Assembly: GCA_039707655.1 (NCBI GenBank) | Contig: CM077671.1 | Span: forward strand, 367,066,720 to 367,130,719 | From: Elymus sibiricus | Lineage: Eukaryota > Streptophyta > Magnoliopsida > Poales > Poaceae | DNA: 64,000 bases | Reading direction: 5' to 3' | Shown: positions 1 through 10,260 of the stretch, in pieces | How positions within the stretch are numbered: the first letter of the stretch is position 1 | Layout: every line of letters starts with the position of its first letter | Notes under the pieces: model-generated | What the model was told of the DNA's origin: nothing | Seen by the model: the letters and a program-made list of their open reading frames with translations, nothing else | The model's database searches: none | Position numbers and translations under genes: made by a program

Positions 1-725
1 CGAGTGCCATGATTTCAGATCTGAACCTATTATGTTTTCATGAATATATATGTGTTCTTGATCCTATCTTGCAAGTTGTAGACACCTATTACGAGTTATG
101 ATCCGCATCCCCCAGGGTGACAATAACTGGGATTCTTTCCGGTGATTACCGTAGTTTGAGGAGTTCATGTATTCACTAAGTGCTAATGCTTTGGTCCAGT
201 TCTCTATTAAAAGGAGGCCTTAATATCCCTTAGTTTCCATTAGGACCCCGATGCCACGGGAGGGTAGGACAAAAGATGTCATGCAAGTTCTTTTTCATAA
301 GCACGTATGACTATATATTGAATACATGCCTACATTATATTGATGAATTGGAGCTAGTTCTGTGTCACCCTTTGTTATAACCGTTGCATGATGAATGACA
401 TCCGACATAATTATCCATCACTGATCTGTTGCCTACGAGCTTTTCATATATTGATCTTTGCTAAAGTTACTTTTCCGTTGCCACTGTTATGATTGCTACA
501 AACCCGCTACTGTTACTTTTGCTACCGTCACCGTTATTTCCATACTACTTTGCTACTAAATACTTTGCTACAGATATTAAGTCTTTCAGGTGTGGTTAAA
601 TTGACAACTCAGCTGCTAATACTCGAGAATATTCTTTGGCTCCCCTTGTGTCGAATCAATAAAAATTTGGGTTGAATACTCTACCCTCGAAAATTGTTGC
701 GATCCCCTATACTTGTGGGTTATCA
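1..725 (+). mobile_element. 3' end of a WHAM-like Ty3/gypsy LTR
   Basis: This stretch reads as the last 0.7 kb of a long LTR. It ends in a purely LTR-like terminus (ATACTTGTGGGTTATCA at 709-725) that closely resembles the two LTR ends at 25688 and 47947. The body recalls the Triticeae WHAM LTR, from memory only. Immediately after 725 the sequence is Angela coding DNA continuing in the sense matched by Angela copy 2 near 55500. I therefore infer that a WHAM-like element, mostly left of the window, inserted into Angela copy 1. The TSD cannot be checked because the other side is outside the window. No coding sequence is seen here. Confidence 0.72.
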
Positions 726-1295
726 GATATTCTTGACCGCCGTCCAATGTTCCATTCCTGGATCACTTTGAAACCTTCCGGCCATACTTATGGCAAGGCT
801 GACATCGGGTCTTGTGCACAGCATTGCATACATGATAGAGCCTATGGCTGAAGCATAGGGGACGACACTCATCTTTTCTCTATCTTCTGCAGTCACTGGG
901 CATTGAGTCTTACTCAACTTCACACCTTGCAACACAGGCAAGAACCCCTTCTTGGACTGATCCATTTTGAACTTCTTCAAAACTTTGTCAAGGTATGTGC
1001 TCTGTGAAAGTCCTATTAAGCGTCTCGATCTATCTCTATAGATCTTGATGCCTAATATGAAAGCAACTTCTCCTAGGTCCTTCATTGAAAAACTCTTGTT
1101 CAAATATTCCTTCACGCTTTCCAACATTTCTATATTGTTTCTAATCAGCAATATGTCATCCACATATAATATTAGAAACGCTATAGAGCTCCCACTCACT
1201 TTCTTGTAAATATAAGCTTCTCCGTAAACTTGTATAAACCCGAACGCTTTGATCACCTCATCAAAGCGAAGATTCCAACTCCGAGATGCTTGCAC
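726..1295 (-). pseudogene. Angela copy 1: C-terminal half of reverse transcriptase (cut)
   Basis: About 190 codons of copia reverse transcriptase. The catalytic YVDD motif is visible (residues LILYVDDILL), preceded by the conserved QASRSWNLRFDEVI segment and followed by the KMDQSKKGFLP and PYASAIGSIMYAMLCTRPD blocks that lead into RNase H. The frame differs from that of the upstream integrase/RT ORF, with a one-base loss near 1290 in the SIYGLKQAS motif. The reading stops at 725 because another element's LTR begins there, so RNase H is missing. It is inactive. Confidence 0.92.
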
Positions 1296-2854
1296 CAGTC
1301 ATAAATGGATCGCTGGAGTTTGCAAACTTTGTCAGCATTCTCTAGATCGACAAAACCTTCTGGTTGCATCATATACAACTCTTCCTTAAGGAAACCGTTA
1401 AGGAACGCTGTTTTGACATCCATCTGCCAAATTTCATAATCGAAAAAGGCAGCTATTGCTAACATAATTCTGACGGACTTAAGCATCGCTACGGGTGAGA
1501 AGTTCTCATCGTAGTCAACTCCTTGAACTTGTGAAAAACCCTTTGCCACAAGTCGAGCTTTATAGACGGTGACATTACCATCTGCGTCTGTCTTTCTCTT
1601 AAAGATCCATTTGTTCTGAATGGCCTTACGCCTTTCAGGTAATACTTCCAAAGCCCATACTTTGTTTTCATACATGGATCCCATCTCGAATTTCATCGCC
1701 TCTAACCATTTCTTGGAATCCGGGCCCATCATCGCTTCTCCATAGCTTGTAGGTTCATCGTTGTCCAACAACATGACCTCTAAGACAGGGTTGCCGTACC
1801 ACTCTGGAGCAGTACGCATCCTTGTCGACCTACGAGGTTCGATAGCAACTTGATCTGAAGCTTCATGATCATCATCATTAACTTCCTCTTCAACCGATGT
1901 AGGCTCTACAGAAACATCTTTCTGCGCTGTGCTACTCTCAGGTTGAAGTAAAGGTTCAACATCCTCATCAAGTTCTATCTTCCTCCCACTCAATTCTTTC
2001 GAGAGAAACTCTTTCTCAAGAAATGTTCCGTTTTTAGCGACAAACACTTTGCCTTCGGATCTGAGATAGAAGGTATACCCAACTGTCTCTTTTGGGTATC
2101 CTATGAAGACGCATTTCTCCGCTTTGGGTTCCAGCTTTTCAGGCTGAAGCTTTTTGACATAAGCATCACATCCCCAAACTTTAAGAAACGACAACTTTGG
2201 CTTCTTGCCAAACCACAGTTCATATGGTGTCGTCTCAATGGATTTCGATGGTGCCCTATTTAAAGTGAATGCAGCTGTCTCTAATGCATAACCCCAAAAT
2301 GATAGTGGCAAATCGGCAAGAGACATCATAGATCGCACCATATCTAATAGGGTTCGATTACGACGTTCGGACACACCATTACGCTGTGGTGTTCCAGGCG
2401 GTGTCAACTGTGAAACAATTCCACATTGTCTTAAGTGACTGCCAAACTCAAAACTCAGATATTCTCCTCCTCGATCAGATCGTAGGAATTTAATCTTCTT
2501 ATTACGATGATTCTCAACTTCACTCTGAAATTGCTTGAACTTTTCAAACGTTTCAGACTTGTGTTTCATTAAGTAAATATACCCATATCTACTTAAGTCA
2601 TCAGTGAAGGTGAGAAAATAACGATATCCACCGCGCGCCTCAATGCTCATCGGACCGCATACATCAGTATGTATGATTTCCAACAAGTCACTTGCCCGTT
2701 CCATTGTTCCAGAGAACGGCGTCTTAGTCATCTTGCCCATGAGGCATGGCTCACATGTGTCAAGTGATTCAAAATCAAGTGACTCCAAAAGTCCATCAGC
2801 ATGGAGCTTCTTCATGCGTTTTACGCCAATATGACTTAAACGGCAGTGCCACAA
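1253..2854 (-). pseudogene. Angela copy 1: integrase and N-terminal reverse transcriptase
   Basis: A 533-codon open stretch. It begins in the pre-integrase zinc region (HCRLSHIGVKRMKKLHADG). The integrase core follows, with acidic residues in HTDVCGPM, SDRGGEY and RNGVSERRNRT. Then come the LNRAPSKSIETTPYELWFGKKP block, an acidic linker ending RRSTR, and the start of reverse transcriptase (WIFKRKTDADGNV, YKARLVAKGFSQ, QMDVKTAFLNG). The core D, D and E appear intact. The ORF is out of frame with the zinc-knuckle/protease ORF on one side and with RT on the other, so no full polyprotein can be made. It encodes the machinery for cDNA synthesis and insertion in the virus-like particle and nucleus. 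Confidence 0.95.
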
Positions 2855-3543
2855 GAAAGTGGTATTATCATTATCAATCCTACATCTTTTGGCATCAATG
2901 TTATGAACATGTGTATCATACTATCAAGATTCCATAAGAATAAACCCCTCACATTGGGTGCATGACCATAAAAGATATTACTCATATAAATAGAACAACC
3001 ATTATTCTCTGATTTAAATGAGTAACCATCTCGCAATAAACAAGATCCAGATATAATGTTCATGCTTAACGCAGGCACTAAATAACAATTATTCAGGTTC
3101 ATCACTAATCCCGATGGTAATCGAAGAGCGAGCGTGCCGACGGCGATCACATCAACCTTGGAACCATTTCCCACGCGCATCGTCACTTCGTCCTTTGCCA
3201 GCCTCCGTCTATTCCGCAGTTCCTGTTTTGAGTTGCAAATGTGAGCAACCGCACCGGTATCAAATACCCAGGCACTACAACGAGAGTTGGTAAGGTACTC
3301 ATCAATAACATGTATATCATATATACCTTGTTTGTTATTGGCCGCCTTCTTGTCAGCCAAATACTTGGGGCAGTTCCGCTTCCAGAGACCAGTTCCCTTG
3401 CAATGAAAGCACTCAGTTTCTGGCTTGGGTCCAGACTTGGGTTTCTTCATGGGAGGGGCAACTGCTTTGCCACTCTTCTTGGAGTTACCCTTCTTACCCT
3501 TGCCATTCTTCTTGAAACTAGTGGTTTTATTGACCATCAACAC
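2836..3543 (-). pseudogene. Angela copy 1: nucleocapsid zinc knuckle and protease
   Basis: 235 codons. A Lys/Gly-rich basic stretch is followed by a CCHC knuckle whose histidine is replaced by leucine (CFHCKGTGLWKRNC; family form has H), which should impair zinc binding. Next is the aspartic protease, with VFDTGAVAHICN as the catalytic DTG motif and the usual LPSGLVMNLNNCYLVPALSMNIIS segment. The last roughly 20 residues are out of frame relative to the following integrase ORF. It is in the same frame as the gag ORF upstream and separated from it only by a stop codon at 3556-3558. Confidence 0.9.
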
Positions 3544-3555
3544 TTGATGCTCCTT

Positions 3556-4164
3556 CTAAATCTCAGATTCAGCGACTTTCAACATCGCAAACAGCTCGGC
3601 GACTGACTTGTTCATCCCGTGAATGTTATAGTTCAACACGAAGCTCTTGTAGCTAGGTGGCAATGATTGAAGAACTCTGTCAGTGATCACCTCTGCTGGA
3701 AGGGGCATCCCCAATTCAGCTAGACGTGTGGAATACCCAGACATTTTGAGTATGTGTTCACTGATAGACCCATTCTCCTCCATCTTGCAAGCATAGAACT
3801 TATCAGAGGTCTCATACCTCTCGATCCGGGCATTCTTCTGAAAGATAAACTTCAACTCAAGGAACATATCATATGCTCCATGACGTTCAAAACGTCTTTG
3901 AAGTCCCGGTTCTAAGCCATACAACATTGCACATTGAACCATTGAGTAATCATCAGAACGAGCCTGCCAGGCGTTCACAACGTTTGGAGACTCAACTGGA
4001 GCGGGTGGATCACCAAGCGGTGCATCAAGGACATAACCCTTTTGGGAAGCCGTAAGGATAATCCTCAGATTACGGGCCCAGTCCACAAAGTTACTTCCAT
4101 CATCTTTCAACTTAGCTTTCTCTAGGAACGCATTAAAATTCAGGGGTGCTACTGCGCGAGGCAT
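3556..4164 (-). pseudogene. Angela copy 1: gag (capsid) ending at a premature TAG
   Basis: 202 codons starting MPRAVAPLNFNAFLEKAKL and matching the copia gag UBN2-type capsid domain (FVDWARNLRIILTA, YALL-like MLYGLEPGLQRRF, the LPPSYKSFVLNYNIHG block). A TAG codon at 3556-3558 interrupts the segment that in copy 2 reads EIKKEHQVLMV. The downstream ORF continues in the same frame. This is most simply one nonsense mutation, although the position between capsid and nucleocapsid would also suit read-through. Gag would form the particle shell. Confidence 0.9.
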
Positions 4165-5410
4165 GATCTACAACATAAATTTTGCAAAAACAACTTAGAC
4201 TATTGTTCAAGATAATGAGTTTAGTTAATCATATTACTTAAAAAACTCCCACTCAAATTGACATCCCTCCGGTCATTTGAGTGTCACATGATCCAAATCC
4301 ACCAACTCAAGTCCGATCATCACGTGAGTTGAGGTGGTTTCAATGGTGAACATCTTCATGTTGATCATATCTACTATATGACTCATGTTCGACCTTTCGG
4401 TCTCTTGTGTTCCGAGGCCATGTCTGTACATGCTAGGCTCGTCAAGTTTAACCCGAGTGTTCCGCACGTGCAACACTGGCTTGCACCCGTTGTATGCGAA
4501 CGTAGAGTCTATCACACCCGATCATCACGTGGTGTCTCGAAACGACGAACTTTCGCAATGGTGCACACTCGGGGAGAACACCATTTATCTTGAAATTTAA
4601 GTGAGGGATCACCTTGTAATGCTACCGTCGTCCTAAGCAAAATAAGATGCATAAAAGGATTAACATCACATGCAAATCATAAGTGACATGATATGGCCAT
4701 GAACTTGTGCTTTTGATCTCCATCTTCAAAGCACCGGCATGATCTCCATCGTCACCGGCATAACACCATGATCTCCATCATCTTGATCTCCATCAATGTG
4801 TCGCCATGAGGTTGTCGCGCCGACTGTTGCTTCCACGACTATTGCTAACTCATAGCCATAAAGTAAAGCAAAAACGGCGAAAATAATTAAAGACAACCCT
4901 ATGGCTCCTGCCGGTTGCCGTACTCATCGACATGCAAGTCTTGATATTCTATATAATACATGATCATCTCATACATCACATATATCTCATCATGTAATTG
5001 GCCATATCACATCACAACATACCCTGCAAAAACAAGTTAGACGTCCTCTAATTGTTGTTGCAAGTTTTACGTGGCTGCTACGGGTATCTTGCAAGAACAA
5101 TTCTTACCTACGCAAAAACCACAACGGTGATACAAAAATTGCTATTCAACCTTCTCAAGGACCGCCTTGGTCAAATCCGATCTGACTAAAGTGGGAGAAA
5201 CAGACACCCGACAGCCATCTTTATGCAACGAAGTTACATGTCAGTTGATGGAACCGGTCTCTCGTAAGCGTACGAGTAATGTTGGTCCGGGCCGCTTCAT
5301 CCCACAATACCGCCGAATCAAGAAAAAACCAAGGGAGGAAGCAATCTAAATATCAATGCCCACAAACTCCTTTGTGTTTCTACTCGAGATCTCATCTACA
5401 CATAGACCTA
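4165..5410 (-). other. Angela copy 1 untranslated leader
   Basis: About 1.25 kb between the primer site and gag. It contains the short ORF at 4273-4515 and imperfect repeats of a GATCTCCATC-type word around 4717-4800. The same leader organisation appears in copy 2 at 58921-60155. BARE-type elements are known for a long leader holding packaging signals and small upstream ORFs; no specific signal is assigned here. Confidence 0.75.
4273..4515 (-). CDS. short leader ORF of Angela, conserved in copy 2
   Basis: An 80-codon ORF beginning MIDSTFAYNGCKPVLHV inside the untranslated leader, upstream of gag. A nearly identical ORF of 85 codons stands at 59002-59259 in Angela copy 2, with only a handful of amino-acid changes and no stop or frameshift, although copy 2's gag-pol is full of lesions. 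No domain is recognised. It may be an upstream regulatory ORF or may be open by chance because the leader is conserved for RNA reasons. Confidence 0.35.
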   Translation of the reverse strand: MIDSTFAYNGCKPVLHVRNTRVKLDEPSMYRHGLGTQETERSNMSHIVDMINMKMFTIETTSTHVMIGLELVDLDHVTLK

Positions 5411-5422
5411 GCTCTGATACCA
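5411..5422 (-). other. Angela copy 1 primer-binding site (initiator tRNA-Met)
   Basis: GCTCTGATACCA on the + strand is TGGTATCAGAGC in element orientation. This is the complement of the 3' end of plant initiator tRNA-Met, one base inside the LTR, as in BARE/Angela elements. Confidence 0.93.
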
Positions 5423-5423
5423 C

Positions 5424-7210
5424 TGTTGGGGAACGTTGCATGGGAAACAAAAAAAATTCCTACGCACACGCAAGATCTATCCATGGTGATGAGGATCTAC
5501 GAGAGGGAGAGTGGATCTATATACCCTTGTAGATCGCTAAGCGGGAAGCGTTAAGAAACGCGGTTGATGTAGTTGAACGGCTTCGCGATCCAAATCGTCG
5601 AGCGTCCCACGATCCAATCACGATCTAGTACCGAACGGACGGCACCTCTGCGTTCAGCACACGTACAGCTCGATGACGATCTCCGCCTTCTTGATCCAGC
5701 AAGAGGGAGCGGAGAGGTAGATGAGTTCTCCGGCAGCGCGATGGCGTGGCGGCGATGGTGGTGGTACTATTCCGGCAAGGCTTCGCCTAAGCACCGCCGA
5801 ACTAGACTAGAGGAGAAAATGATCTAGATGAAGTAGAGGGAGCACGTGGCAATTAGGGTTAGCCCTCACCTCTAAACCTCTAGTATATATAGGAGGGAGG
5901 GGGAGGGGCTGGCCGGCCAAGACCTCCTCCTAGGAGTTGGCCGAAGTGGGAGGTGGAGTCCTACTCCAATCCTACTAGGAGTAGGATTCCTCCTCTCCAC
6001 TTGGAAACCTTTTCCACCTTTCCTCCCTTTGGGTTTTCCCCACCTCCAGCCACATGGGCCTTGTTGGGGGGTTCGGCCAGCCCACCAGGGGCTGGTTCAC
6101 CTCCTCCTACATCCCATGAGGCCCCTTGGGTCGAAAGGCCCCTCCCGATGGTCCCCGGTACCCTCCCGGCACTCCCGGTACAATACCGAAGTACCCGAAA
6201 ACTTTACCGGTGACCAAAACGGGACTTCCTATATATCAATCTTTACCTCCGGACCATTCCGGAGCTCCTCGTGACGTTCGGGATCTCATCCGGGACTCCG
6301 AACAACCTTCAGTCACCACCATACATAACTCTATACTTCTGAAACGTCACCGAACGTTAAGTGTGCAGACCCTGCGGGTTCGAGAACTATGTAGACATGA
6401 CCGAGACACCTCTACGGTCAATAACCAATAGCGGGACCTGGATGCCCATATTGGTTCCTACATATTCTATGAAGATCTTCATCGGTTGAACCTCTATGTC
6501 AAGGATTCAGTTAATCCCGTATGATGTCCCCTTTGTTCTTCGGTATGTTACTTGCCCGAGATTCGATCGTCGGTATCTCTATACGTAGTTCAATCTCGTT
6601 ACCGGCAAGTCTCTTTACTCATTCCGTAACACAAGATCCTGTGGCTAACACTTTAGTCACATTGCTTGCAAGGCTTGTTGTGATGTTGTATTACCGAGTG
6701 GGCCCTGAGATACCTCTCCGTCACACGGAGTAACAAATCCCAGTCTTGATCCATGCCTACTCAACAGACACCCTCGGAGATACCTGTAGAGCATCTTTAT
6801 AGTCACCCAGTTACGTTGCGACGTTTGATACACACAAGGTACTCCTCCGGTGTCTGTGAGTTGCATGATCTCATGGTCATAGGAACAGATACTTGACATG
6901 CAGAAAACTATAGCAATAAACTGGCACGATCATATGCTACATTTATAGTTTGGGTCTTGTCCATCATATCATCCTCCTAATGATGTGATCCTGTTATCAA
7001 ATGACATCTCATGTCTATGGCTAGGAAACCTTGACCATCTTTGATCAACAAGCTAGTCTACTAGAGGCACACTAGGGACACAGTGTTGTCTATGTATCCA
7101 CACATGTATCGGTGTTTTCAATCAATACAATTATAGCATGGATAATAAACGATTATCATTGAACAAGGAAATATAATAATAACTACTTTTATTATTGCCT
7201 CTAGGGCATA
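5424..7210 (-). repeat. Angela copy 1, 5' LTR, lacking its outer 9 bases
   Basis: It starts (on +) with TGTTGGGGAACGTTGCATGG, the inner LTR end, and runs to GCCTCTAGGGCATA at 7210. In the intact copies at 55113 and 61928 the LTR continues TTTCCAACA. A TATA-like run is present at 5883-5891 (TATATATA in element orientation). The small ORFs inside have no independent support. Confidence 0.93.
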
Positions 7211-8307
7211 CTCCGGCGAGCGGGCGGCGTAGAGGGTTTCGGGAGGGGGGCAGGGGAGAAATCGAGCGAGGGGGCGAGGGGCTTTATAGGTAGAGGCTAG
7301 GGGGTGCTAGAACGGCAGAGAATCGGCGAGGGGATTAGCTCCGGCGAGATCTCCTCGGGAAGGAAGGGAGGGGGCAGGAGGAGGAAGGCAACCGCGGGGA
7401 TCGGGTGAGCGGTCGGGTGGGGTCCACCGGTAAGAGAGAGAGAAGGAAGGGAAAAGGATCGGGTGGCCGATCCGATATGATTCGGATCTGGCTGTGGGTG
7501 GATCTGGGCCCGATTGCCCTGGGTGGGCCTCGCATTGTTTCCTAAAAAGAAAGTTTTTTCCTTTTATAAAACAAAACAGAAATGAAAAGCTAAATAAAAG
7601 AAAAACTATAATACTTTTATATAGACATATTATATATCAAAATTTGCAGAAAAAGATTTCCTACCAGATGAACATATTTTCAAGGTCTAACAAAATTCTC
7701 ACAGATTCAAATAATTCAAACAGTGCTACTGTTGAATTTTAAAAAGCAATAAAATATTTCAAAAATACCAAAATGATTTCAATTTCATTTTTCTCCATTT
7801 TTTCCATTGAAGGGAATCATTTTACCCTATTTTCCATATAGTTTATTTTTGGAAAAAAATAAATTTGAAAATCACTTCAAGAATGACTTTGAATTTGGAA
7901 TTCAAATATTTTCCAAATAGTTTTCTGAGTTTTATGAATTCAAATATAATTCCAATTGCCCCTGGTTTGGAGTGTCATATTGCTCCTCTCAAGATTTTGA
8001 ATTGGGGCAAATGGATTTGAATTCATTCAAACTTTGAAATGGAACCCACTATGGAATGAATTCAAGAAAGTTTTTAGTAGTTTTCAAAATCAAAAGTTTC
8101 AAATCCTTTATTTGAAGAAATCATGTCATGTTCTCTCACTGATTTGAATAGGATGAATTTGAATTCAAAAGCAAAGGGGAAAGTCATGTTATTCCCTCTC
8201 ATTCAAAAGTTTCAAAAAGTTTCAAATTTCACTCAAATTCAATCACTCAATCAAACAATCAATCATTCTAGTGATTAATATAACATTCCAAATTTTGCGA
8301 TGTTACA
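7211..8307 (-). repeat. Element C, 3' LTR remnant
   Basis: It aligns along its length with 22215-23323. It ends (in +) ATTTTGCGATGTTACA at 8307, where the internal domain begins. A TATAAA box on the - strand lies at 7283-7288, the same place as in the other LTR. The remaining roughly 3 kb of this LTR is missing on the left, where Angela copy 1 begins. Confidence 0.88.
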
Positions 8308-9502
8308 AACCTACCACACTTAAAATGAATCTCGTCCTTGAGATTCGAAAGGGCTAGAAAGAAAAGGTTAGGGTTTGGGGTCTCCTGACAAATCCATTGT
8401 CCGGAAAGTGTGGGGGCTACCACACTTAAAATGAGAGTTACTGGTCCCTCAATATCATGACAATCCTCTGGGGTCATTGGCAATTTGTGTCTCTTCACAT
8501 TCTCCACTGTAACTCCTTTCTTGATGTGCTTCCTTTTCAATCAAAATCTTTTGTTCTCATATCAAAGTGTATTTCCTCCGATACTGGGTCTTCTTAACTG
8601 ACAGGCCTCGTGACCATTCTAAATAACTTATCGATGATCTCATGGTGGTCTACCATTTGTGGTTATCCTGCAATGAAATGGGTCTTGGCTTCGTTCCTCA
8701 CCATAAAAATTTCCTACGTGTGACAACAGCTGCCATGTACAAGGGGTCTTCATCATACCATTCTAAGGCTTAAACAAAAGCTTCAAAGAATGTCGTCTCT
8801 TTACTATGGGTAAGTCTCTCAGATTTACCATTCCGAATAGCAAGAGAAATGATAAGAGTAAGTCGTCATGGTGATCAATCCATTCCGCACCCAAATCATT
8901 AACTTGTATAAGGTTTAGTGATTCTCGTATTCTAACACTTGGGCATTCTCACAAGCATTGCAGAATTTCTCTTGTCCATGAACGAAGTTTGGTTAAATCC
9001 ATTGATTCTGCGAGCTAAACAAAAGATCTAGCATTCCTTCACAACTCTCAGGTTATCGTATACTCCTAAGAAACATCTGTCAATCAAATCACAACCTCTT
9101 CCTTCATGATCTTGGGGTAACGTTCAAATAGAATAATTCTGAGACTTAGTCTTGATACAGACTCCACTTTGTGGAACTCATTTTCCTTTCCATTGGTCTG
9201 TTTTACCAATACAGGTGTTGGTTCATCAAAAGTCATATTCTTCTCATATTCAATCCTTTATTACATCCTCAATCACTTCTCAAAACTCCAAATTTAAAAA
9301 TACTTTATTACAAATGCTGCCATCCACATAGTTTGGTATGGTCAAGCATCACTTCCAACTGTATTCATTTGGTCACCTTGGATATATTTCAGTACCACTG
9401 GAACTTTGCGATGTGCTCCTTGAAATCATCCATCTTTTGCTTTATCAGGGTGGACATGAGCTTCATCTCCATCATCTCTGTATGCACCTCCCGTAGGTAT
9501 TC
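8308..9502 (-). other. Element C internal 3' region, no gene recognised
   Basis: Noncoding by inspection. Just inside the LTR the word CTACCACACTTAAAATGA occurs twice (8311 and 8418). On the element strand the first copy reads as a purine-richer tract next to the LTR start and may be the polypurine tract with an upstream duplicate. No transposase, RT or integrase motif is found in any frame. Confidence 0.55.
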
Positions 9503-9844
9503 CTAAGAATGACGGAGTCTTGCTTCAAGTATTTCTCCGATCTGTCTTATGGCTTCCATGGCAGCTTCACGAACAGCGTCGAAGAAAGTTGCTCGGGGTA
9601 CACGAGAGATGAAAGAGTATTGCCCCATAGTCTTTGGGCAAACTCCTTTCACACGGTGGAGGTGTACCTCCACATACCAGAGTTCCACTCCATTTTCCAT
9701 GAATGGGTAGCCTTTGTAGACTGCATCTCCTTCAAGATGAATGTGCTTCATCATATCCTTCAGGATCCTTGGGTAATCATGATCACTAGTCAGGGTCATG
9801 ATCGTCTCTGGGCCCTTGAGGAAAGACTCATAAAGAGTTGTCAT
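9503..9844 (-). CDS. 113-residue ORF of element C, unknown function
   Basis: The ORF starts MTTLYESFLKGPETIMTLTS and ends EILEARLRHS. It is a compact, mixed alpha/beta-looking sequence with a YPRILKDMMKHIHLEGDAV segment, a GVELWYVEVHLHRVKG segment and a C-terminal amphipathic helix (FFDAVREAAMEAIRQIGEIL). It has no cysteine cluster, no membrane segment and no recognised catalytic motif. It lies downstream of the gag-like ORF on the same strand, where protease or pol would normally be. Amino-acid composition looks like a real protein rather than a random frame. Function unknown. Confidence 0.5.
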   Translation of the reverse strand: MTTLYESFLKGPETIMTLTSDHDYPRILKDMMKHIHLEGDAVYKGYPFMENGVELWYVEVHLHRVKGVCPKTMGQYSFISRVPRATFFDAVREAAMEAIRQIGEILEARLRHS

Positions 9845-10260
9845 CTGCAGATGTCAGAAAAGGGTACTCAGACTAATGTATGTATTCTTCTTGGATAAAC
9901 ATCCATATCATCCAAACCAAGCTTCAATTTCACTTCCCGACATCTTACATGGTATTGTCATCCTTAAAACAAAATGTAATGGGTTATCAATTGACCATAT
10001 TCTATTGTGTCCTTGTACTTTAGCAAAATCCCAGTTTATGCATCAACAAATCATTTTCATCGATGTTTACACACATAAGTAGTTCAAAATAACTGTTAAT
10101 AACATAAAACCTCATAGAGCCTTTCAACATAGAACATATCAACTTTCATGAAGTATTACAATCTCCGAGTCTTCCATTACATAGTTCAACTCCATATGAA
10201 AAATAAGAGTGCTTCCCACTACACATATTACATTCTTTATTCCAATACCCGAGATCTCAA

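Larger units (their letters stand above)
726..7210 (-). mobile_element. Angela-type Ty1/copia element, copy 1, 3' end missing
   Basis: A copia element in reverse orientation: 5' LTR 5424-7210, initiator tRNA-Met primer site 5411-5422, leader, then gag, zinc knuckle, protease, integrase and part of reverse transcriptase running leftward to 726. The domain order PR-IN-RT is that of Ty1/copia. RNase H, the polypurine tract and the 3' LTR are absent because a WHAM-like LTR interrupts at 725. The coding region is much better preserved than in copy 2: one in-frame stop and a few frameshifts. The outer end of the LTR lacks its last 9 bases, so no TSD is left on the right. Confidence 0.92.
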
